Assembly (NCBI RefSeq): GCF_002257665.1
Contig: NZ_MQWB01000001.1
Location: forward strand, 793,896 to 857,895
DNA length: 64,000 bases
From: Rubricoccus marinus
GTDB taxonomy: Bacteria > Bacteroidota > Rhodothermia > Rhodothermales > Rubricoccaceae
Direction: 5' to 3'
Part shown: piece by piece, positions 59,468 through 64,000 of the stretch
Numbering within the stretch: the stretch's first letter is position 1
Layout: each line of letters starts with the position of its first letter
Notes under the pieces: generated by a model
Told to the model about the DNA's origin: nothing
Databases searched by the model: none
What the model saw: only the letters and a program-made list of their open reading frames with translations
Position numbers and translations under genes: made by a program

Positions 59468-60583
59468 ATGTCTGTTCTCGACTCCCCCGACCTCGCCACC
59501 ATCCGCGACGCGCTTCTGGCGGCGCAACGCGTCGTCATCACGACGCACATCCGGCCGGACGGCGACGCGCTCGGCAGCGAGATCGCCGTCGGGCGGTGGC
59601 TACGCGGCATGGGCAAGGCGGTCTACTGCCTCAACGCCGATCCCGAGCCCAAACCGCTCCGCTGGCTGCTGGACGAGCAGCCTAAAAAGCTCGTCCGCAC
59701 CTACGACCCCGGCGCGCTCAGCCACGCCGAACTCATCGCGAGCGCCGACGCGCTGCTGATTGTGGACGTCAACGCCGAGCACCGCTTGGGCAGCGTCGGC
59801 AAGCCGTTCCGGGACGCCGCCGCCGCGGGCAAGCCGGTCTACCTCCTGGACCACCACCCGGACCCCGAGACGTGGTTCACGGCCTCGTGCGTCCGCACGG
59901 ACGCCGCCGCCGCTGGCGAGATCGTCTACGACCTCATCGCCGGGCACGACCCCAGCGCCATCGACCGCGCCATCGCGACGGCGCTCTACGTCGCGATCAT
60001 GACGGACACCGGCTCGTTCCGCTTCGGCTCCACGACGCCGCGCACGCACGCCATCATCTCGGACCTCTTGGAGCGCGGCGACTTCAAGCCCGAGCCCATC
60101 CACGTCGCGCTGTACGACGGCAAGACGCCAGAGGCGCTGCGCCTGCTCGGCCGCGCGCTGGGCTCCATCCGCAGCCACTACGACGGACGTCTGACCTCGA
60201 TGACGGTCTCGCAGGAGATGCTGAGCGCCTCTGGCGCCGACTTCCAGGACACCGAGGGGCTGATCCAGTACGCCCTCGCGATGGAGGGCGCCGTCGCATC
60301 GGTGATCTTCCTGGAGACGCTGAGCGGAATCAAGATCTCGTTCCGCTCCAAAGGCGACTGCCCCATCAACGGCTGGGCTGGGCGCTACGGCGGCGGCGGG
60401 CACGCCAACGCCTCGGGCGCGTACGTCAAGAACCGCCCGCTGGAGCAGGTCCGCAAAGACGTGATCGACTCGGCTCCCGTGCACGTTGTCGCTCCGCCGG
60501 AGGCTGTCGCGGAGGCCGAGGAAGGCCACGAGCTTTCCGAGGAGGAACTCGCGCTGCTCGCCCAGTTCCAGAGCAACCGCTAG
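59468..60583 (+). CDS. nrnA: DHH/DHHA1 phosphoesterase, NrnA-like (nanoRNase / pAp phosphatase)
   Basis: DHH motifs VVITTHIRPDGDALGSE, LIVDVNAEHR, LLDHHPDPETWF and ALYVAIMTDTGSFRF, and the DHHA1 domain ending GWAGRYGGGGHANASGAYV. NrnA enzymes degrade short RNAs and dephosphorylate pAp. The ATG at 59468 (MSVLDSPDLATIRDAL) fits the family; the frame is open upstream through the heptamer array, which it would read as LGTRYSV repeats. Length 371 residues with an acidic C-terminal tail. Confidence 0.93.
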   Translation: MSVLDSPDLATIRDALLAAQRVVITTHIRPDGDALGSEIAVGRWLRGMGKAVYCLNADPEPKPLRWLLDEQPKKLVRTYDPGALSHAELIASADALLIVDVNAEHRLGSVGKPFRDAAAAGKPVYLLDHHPDPETWFTASCVRTDAAAAGEIVYDLIAGHDPSAIDRAIATALYVAIMTDTGSFRFGSTTPRTHAIISDLLERGDFKPEPIHVALYDGKTPEALRLLGRALGSIRSHYDGRLTSMTVSQEMLSASGADFQDTEGLIQYALAMEGAVASVIFLETLSGIKISFRSKGDCPINGWAGRYGGGGHANASGAYVKNRPLEQVRKDVIDSAPVHVVAPPEAVAEAEEGHELSEEELALLAQFQSNR

Positions 60584-60705
60584 GCCGCCCGGCGTCCGCG
60601 AACTCCTGTTCGCCTCTGGCGCGTTTCCTCCGTGACCTCGCGCGACACGCCCCGACCGGACGGTCTCTGGCGCCAGAGGCCCACTTTTTATCTCCCGCCC
60701 CCGCT

Positions 60706-62151
60706 ATGACTCCCGCTCCTCTTTCCGATCTCGACGCCGATCTCGTGTGCCTCTTCCTCGACGGAGAGGCGGCGCCAGAGGCGTGGACCGAGGCATACGG
60801 CTCTGCCGCCGCTTCGGCCGCCGCCGATGCCGCGGCCTCTGGCGGCCCGGCGGCTTTCTACCCCGCAGGTGGCCCGACGCGCGTCGTGATCGTGCCTCTG
60901 GCGAAGGAGGTGGAGGGCGCGGAGCGGTGGCGGTGGAGCGGCGCGAGCGCTGCGGCGGTCGCCTCTGGCGTGAAAGCCGAGCTCGTGACGCTGGACGCAC
61001 CGGACGCCGCCTCCGCCGAGGCCGCACTGGAGGGCTTCCTGCTCGGCGCCTACCGCTTTGACCGCTACCGCACGAAGCCCGACGAGACGCCAGAGGCCGA
61101 GGTCACGGTCCGCATCCCCGAAGGCGCCACGCCCGACGAGAACGCCGCCCGCGTCCGCGCCGAGGCGACGAACGCCGCCCGCGATCTGGTCAACATGTCG
61201 CCAGACGAGAAGATGCCGGCCGACCTCGCGGACGCCATGCGCGAGGGCGCACAGGCCGTCGGGCTGCGCGTGGAGGTGTGGGACGAGGAGCGGATCGAGG
61301 ACGAGGACATGGGCGGTCTCCTCGCGGTCAACCGCGGCAGCCTGGATCCGGCGCGGTTCGTCGTGATCGAGCACGCGCCAGAGGCGGCCTCTGGCGACGG
61401 GCCGGTGGTTCTCGTGGGCAAAGGCGTCACCTACGACACCGGCGGCCTCTCGCTGAAGCCGACGAAAAACTCGATGGACAAGATGAAGGCCGACATGGGC
61501 GGCAGCGCAGCCGTCTACGGCGCCATGCTGGCGCTCGCGCGGCTGGACGTGCCCGTCCACGTGATCGCGCTGATCCCGATGTCCGACAACCGCCCCGGCC
61601 TGCGCGCCTACGTCCCGGGCGACGTCATCCACATGCACTCCGGCGCCACCGTCGAGGTGCTCAACACGGACGCCGAGGGCCGGATGCTCCTCGCCGACGC
61701 GCTCTCGTACGCCAGAGGCCTGAAGCCCAGCCTTGCGGTGAGTGTGGCGACGCTTACCGGCGCGCAGGGCGTGGCGCTCGGCGAGCGCGTGGCCGCCGCC
61801 ATCACGCGCGAAGGCGAGGGGCGCGACATCCTCCACCGCCAGTTTATTGGCGCCGGCGAGGCCTCTGGCGACCGCGTGTGGCCGCTCCCGCTGTTCCCGC
61901 ACTACGCGGCGCAACTCAAGAGCGACGTGGCGGACCTCAAAAACGTCGGTGGCGCGATGGCCGGGACCATCACCGCAGCGGCCTTCTTGGACCACTTCAC
62001 GCGCGACGACGAGGGCGAGCCCGCCTATCCGTGGATCCACCTCGACATCGCGCGGCCGTCTTTTCTCGACTCGCCGTTCGGGATGCACCCCAAAGGCGCC
62101 ACCGGCTTTGGCGTCCGCCTCCTGCTGGACGCGATTTCAGAGTCCGCCTGA
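60706..62151 (+). CDS. Leucyl aminopeptidase (M17 family)
   Basis: The C-terminal catalytic domain has VGKGVTYDTGGLSLKP (metal-binding Lys and Asp), SMDKMKADMGGSAAVYGAM, and the signature NTDAEGRMLLADAL, with two-metal ligands as in PepA. The N-terminal domain is divergent and Ala-rich, carrying several decamer-coded ASG/PEA. The ATG at 60706 (MTPAPLSDLDADL) is chosen because the upstream frame overlaps the nrnA-like gene. Length 481 residues. A decamer-like palindrome (~60665) and TTTTTA precede it. It likely finishes cytosolic peptide turnover. Confidence 0.94.
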   Translation: MTPAPLSDLDADLVCLFLDGEAAPEAWTEAYGSAAASAAADAAASGGPAAFYPAGGPTRVVIVPLAKEVEGAERWRWSGASAAAVASGVKAELVTLDAPDAASAEAALEGFLLGAYRFDRYRTKPDETPEAEVTVRIPEGATPDENAARVRAEATNAARDLVNMSPDEKMPADLADAMREGAQAVGLRVEVWDEERIEDEDMGGLLAVNRGSLDPARFVVIEHAPEAASGDGPVVLVGKGVTYDTGGLSLKPTKNSMDKMKADMGGSAAVYGAMLALARLDVPVHVIALIPMSDNRPGLRAYVPGDVIHMHSGATVEVLNTDAEGRMLLADALSYARGLKPSLAVSVATLTGAQGVALGERVAAAITREGEGRDILHRQFIGAGEASGDRVWPLPLFPHYAAQLKSDVADLKNVGGAMAGTITAAAFLDHFTRDDEGEPAYPWIHLDIARPSFLDSPFGMHPKGATGFGVRLLLDAISESA

Positions 62152-62203
62152 CAGACCCTCGGCAGCGCGCGGCGTTACCGTGCACGCCCCTTCCCCTGGC
62201 TCC

Positions 62204-62938
62204 ATGATGACCTCCCGCCTCTGGCGCGCCGCGCTCCCCGCGTTTCTCGTGCTCGCCGCCTGCGAACGCGCCCCCGACGCTCCCCCGGCTGACGGCTCCA
62301 ACCCCGACGCGACCGTCGGCGTTGAACTCCCCGCTGGGGCCACTGCGGACGGCCAGCTAAGCGGCGTCAACCCCGGCTTTCTCGGCGCGACGGCGCCAGA
62401 GGACGCCTACGACCTGGGCGACGGTGCGGTCTGCTACATCTACGCCAACCACGTCGTGCGCGTCTCGCCGCGGACCGAAGGCGGCATCACCGGCGAGCCG
62501 CGCGGCGACGAGGTCGCGGTCCTCGCCAGAGGCGAGACAGGCGCGCGTGAGCAGTGCTCCGAGCCCGGCCGCATCGTGACGCAAGAGGACGAGGCCGACA
62601 CCTTTGCGGGCATCGAGGGCGACGTGCTGTTCCTGGACCGCGCCTCTGGCGAGGCCGGCCGGATGCTGATCGCGATGGACCTGGACGCGAACGACGAGGT
62701 GCTGATCGAGGACGCGTACGAGGGCGACACAGTCGAGATCGAGAACGGAGGTCTCCGCTTCGGCACGTTGGAGCGCACCACGACTGCGGCGGCGGACCTG
62801 GTGGGCGTGGAGTGTGAGCAAGGCGCCGAGTTCGTCGAATCCGGCCTGGAAATCGGCATCGTGCGTCTGGTCGAGTACGACATCGACGCCCGCGAGCGCC
62901 GCGAGACGGACCGCCGCGTCTGCATCCCGCTCGACTGA
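62204..62938 (+). CDS. Lipoprotein of unknown function
   Basis: Signal MMTSRLWRAALPAFLVLAAC with lipobox LAAC; the signal itself contains a decamer-coded LWR. The mature region is acidic and beta-rich (GDGAVCYIYANHVVRVSP, EGDVLFLDRASGEAGRMLIAMD, GLEIGIVRLVEYDID) and ends in RRVCIPLD. Four cysteines besides the lipidated one may form disulfides. Length 244 residues. No family recognised. It ends shortly before a decamer palindrome and pdxA. Confidence 0.75.
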   Translation: MMTSRLWRAALPAFLVLAACERAPDAPPADGSNPDATVGVELPAGATADGQLSGVNPGFLGATAPEDAYDLGDGAVCYIYANHVVRVSPRTEGGITGEPRGDEVAVLARGETGAREQCSEPGRIVTQEDEADTFAGIEGDVLFLDRASGEAGRMLIAMDLDANDEVLIEDAYEGDTVEIENGGLRFGTLERTTTAAADLVGVECEQGAEFVESGLEIGIVRLVEYDIDARERRETDRRVCIPLD

Positions 62939-62946
62939 TCCCATCG

Positions 62947-62964
62947 GCCTCTGGCGCCAGAGGC
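62947..62964 (+). repeat. 18-bp decamer palindrome between lipoprotein and pdxA genes
   Basis: GCCTCTGGCGCCAGAGGC followed by TTTGTA, nine bases after the lipoprotein stop and 17 before the pdxA start; a plausible weak terminator. Confidence 0.7.
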
Positions 62965-62981
62965 TTTGTAGAGGCACGTCT

Positions 62982-63977
62982 ATGCGTCCCACGCTCGCGC
63001 TCACGCTTGGAGATCCCAACGGGATCGGCCCCGAGATCGTCCTGAAGGCCGCGCGAGACGCCGGCCTCGCGCCTCTGGCGCGGCTCGTGGCCGTCGGTCC
63101 CGCGAACGTGTTGGAGGCGCAGGCGGACGCGCTCGGGCTAGGACCCATCACGCGGCTGGATGGCTTTGCGGACGTAGCACCAGAAGGCACGCTCGGCGTG
63201 ATCGACACGGGGGACGCCGAGACCGAGTGGGGCCGCACGACGGCCTCTGGCGGCCGCGCCGCCATCGACGCGGTCGCGCGGGCGTGCGACGCGTGCCTCT
63301 CGGGTGAGGCCGACGGCATGGTCACGGCACCACTCTCCAAAGAGGCGATCTCGCTGGCGGGCGTCTCGTTTCCCGGTCACACAGAGTACCTCCAAGACCG
63401 GACCGGCGCCCCAGACGTGGTGATGGTGCTGGCCTCGAACCTCGCCAGAGGCGCACTCCGCGTGGCGCTCACCACCGTTCACGAACCCATCGCGCGCGTG
63501 GCCGCCCTCGTCACGCAGGAGCGGATCGGGACCGTGCTGAACACGCTCGACGCCGGGCTGCGCCAGAGGCTCGGCGTGCCGGAGCCACGCATCGCGGTTC
63601 TCGGCCTCAACCCTCACGCGAGTGATGGCGGCGTGATCGGCGCGGAAGATCTCACGGTCGTAGCCCCGGCGGTGGAGGCAGCGCGGGCGCGCGGCGTCAA
63701 CGCCAGCGGCCCGTTTCCGGCCGACGCGTTTTTCGGTCGCGGCTCGTGGTCACGAGTGGACGCAGTCCTCGCGATGTACCACGACCAGGGCCTCGCGCCG
63801 TTCAAAGCGCTCGCGATGGGCGGCGGTGTGAATCTCACGCTCGGGCTCCCCATCGTGCGCACGAGCCCGGACCACGGTACGGCCTTCGACATCGCGGGCC
63901 GTGGCATCGCGGACGCCTCCAGCTTTGCCGAGGCGGTGCGGATGGCGGCCGAGATGGCTGTAATGCGTAATGCGTAA
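62982..63977 (+). CDS. pdxA: 4-hydroxythreonine-4-phosphate dehydrogenase
   Basis: NAD-dependent step of DXP-dependent pyridoxal phosphate synthesis. MRPTLALTLGDPNGIGPEIVLKA, the metal-binding PGHTEYLQD-type FPGHTEYLQDRTG, GLNPHASDGG and AMYHDQGLAPFKALAMGGGVNLTLGLPIVRTSPDHGTAFDIAG are present. Length 331 residues, as in E. coli. The last codons (GTA ATG CGT AAT GCG TAA) are supplied by the GCGTAAT array that begins at ~63960, so the gene ends VMRNA; the array has replaced or reached the natural 3' end. Confidence 0.95.
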   Translation: MRPTLALTLGDPNGIGPEIVLKAARDAGLAPLARLVAVGPANVLEAQADALGLGPITRLDGFADVAPEGTLGVIDTGDAETEWGRTTASGGRAAIDAVARACDACLSGEADGMVTAPLSKEAISLAGVSFPGHTEYLQDRTGAPDVVMVLASNLARGALRVALTTVHEPIARVAALVTQERIGTVLNTLDAGLRQRLGVPEPRIAVLGLNPHASDGGVIGAEDLTVVAPAVEAARARGVNASGPFPADAFFGRGSWSRVDAVLAMYHDQGLAPFKALAMGGGVNLTLGLPIVRTSPDHGTAFDIAGRGIADASSFAEAVRMAAEMAVMRNA

Positions 63978-64000
63978 TGCGTAATGCGTAATGCGTAATG
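63960..64000. repeat. GCGTAAT heptamer tandem array at the end of pdxA, running off the window
   Basis: Five full copies of the heptamer (read here as GTAATGC) and a sixth cut by the window edge. The first copies are inside pdxA and include its stop codon. Same unit as 59191-59239, 4.7 kb away. Confidence 0.9.

Noticed and set aside
1..64000. The decamer as an ordinary restriction site or a BglI-type GCCNNNNNGGC site
   Set aside because: Its half-sites are three bases apart (GCC-TCT-GGC), not five, and the fixed centre TCT/AGA is not required by any enzyme I know. A methylation target remains possible.

Overview
The window looks like a chromosomal segment of a very GC-rich (by eye about two thirds G+C) member of the Bacteroidota/Rhodothermota, plausibly near Rubricoccus/Rubrivirga. 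This is an inference from gene content: type IX-style C-terminal sorting domains, a SusC/SusD pair, TonB-dependent receptors with carboxypeptidase-like N-termini, a propeller-type hybrid sensor, many small lipoproteins, and few clear Shine-Dalgarno sites. I see no phage, integrase, transposase, CRISPR array, rRNA or tRNA.

Layout. 1-6.3 kb: two paralogous secreted proteins with sorting domains (the second a subtilase), a LuxR-type regulator with an alpha/beta hydrolase, and a decayed sorting-domain remnant. 6.2-12.4 kb: a membrane Ser/Thr kinase with a helical repeat tail, divergent from a propeller sensor kinase. 12.8-19.1 kb: a lipoprotein, proC, two microcompartment-type shell proteins next to a YbbR protein, a Tat-exported metallo-beta-lactamase-fold protein and a 7TM/PAS histidine kinase. 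19.4-25.1 kb: a compact molybdenum hydroxylase operon (paoABC, an xdhC-type maturation gene, mocA). 25.1-35 kb: TonB receptor, membrane AraC regulator, mgsA/rarA, two SDR enzymes, an M23-like lipoprotein, queD-folE. 35.2-43.2 kb: PPC-repeat proteins, a HIT protein, an ABC ATPase, ccmB, an ADP-ribosylglycohydrolase, murB and an alkyltransferase-like protein. 43.4-47.8 kb: susC-susD. 47.9-64 kb: mostly housekeeping genes (aroA, add, tatA, sucD, engB, nrnA, an M17 aminopeptidase, pdxA) mixed with lipoproteins, a rhomboid, a HAD phosphatase and a YghO-like acetyltransferase.

The outstanding signal is not a gene. The decamer GCCTCTGGCG (reverse complement CGCCAGAGGC) is scattered through nearly the whole window, inside genes and between them and in both orientations. 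I count 21 exact copies in the first 4 kb. Base composition alone predicts less than one copy in 64 kb. It leaves tripeptides (ASG, PEA, PLA, ARG, LWR, RQR) in most proteins. It is joined head-to-head or tail-to-tail into 18-bp palindromes at most convergent gene junctions. It is absent or nearly absent from a small set of genes (susC/susD, sucD, folE, queD, the first shell protein, tatA). Two families of heptanucleotide tandem arrays sit beside decamers. The pair of signals recalls the HIP1 octamer and STRR heptamer repeats of cyanobacteria and the DNA-uptake sequences of Neisseria, but the sequence is different and I know of no description of it.
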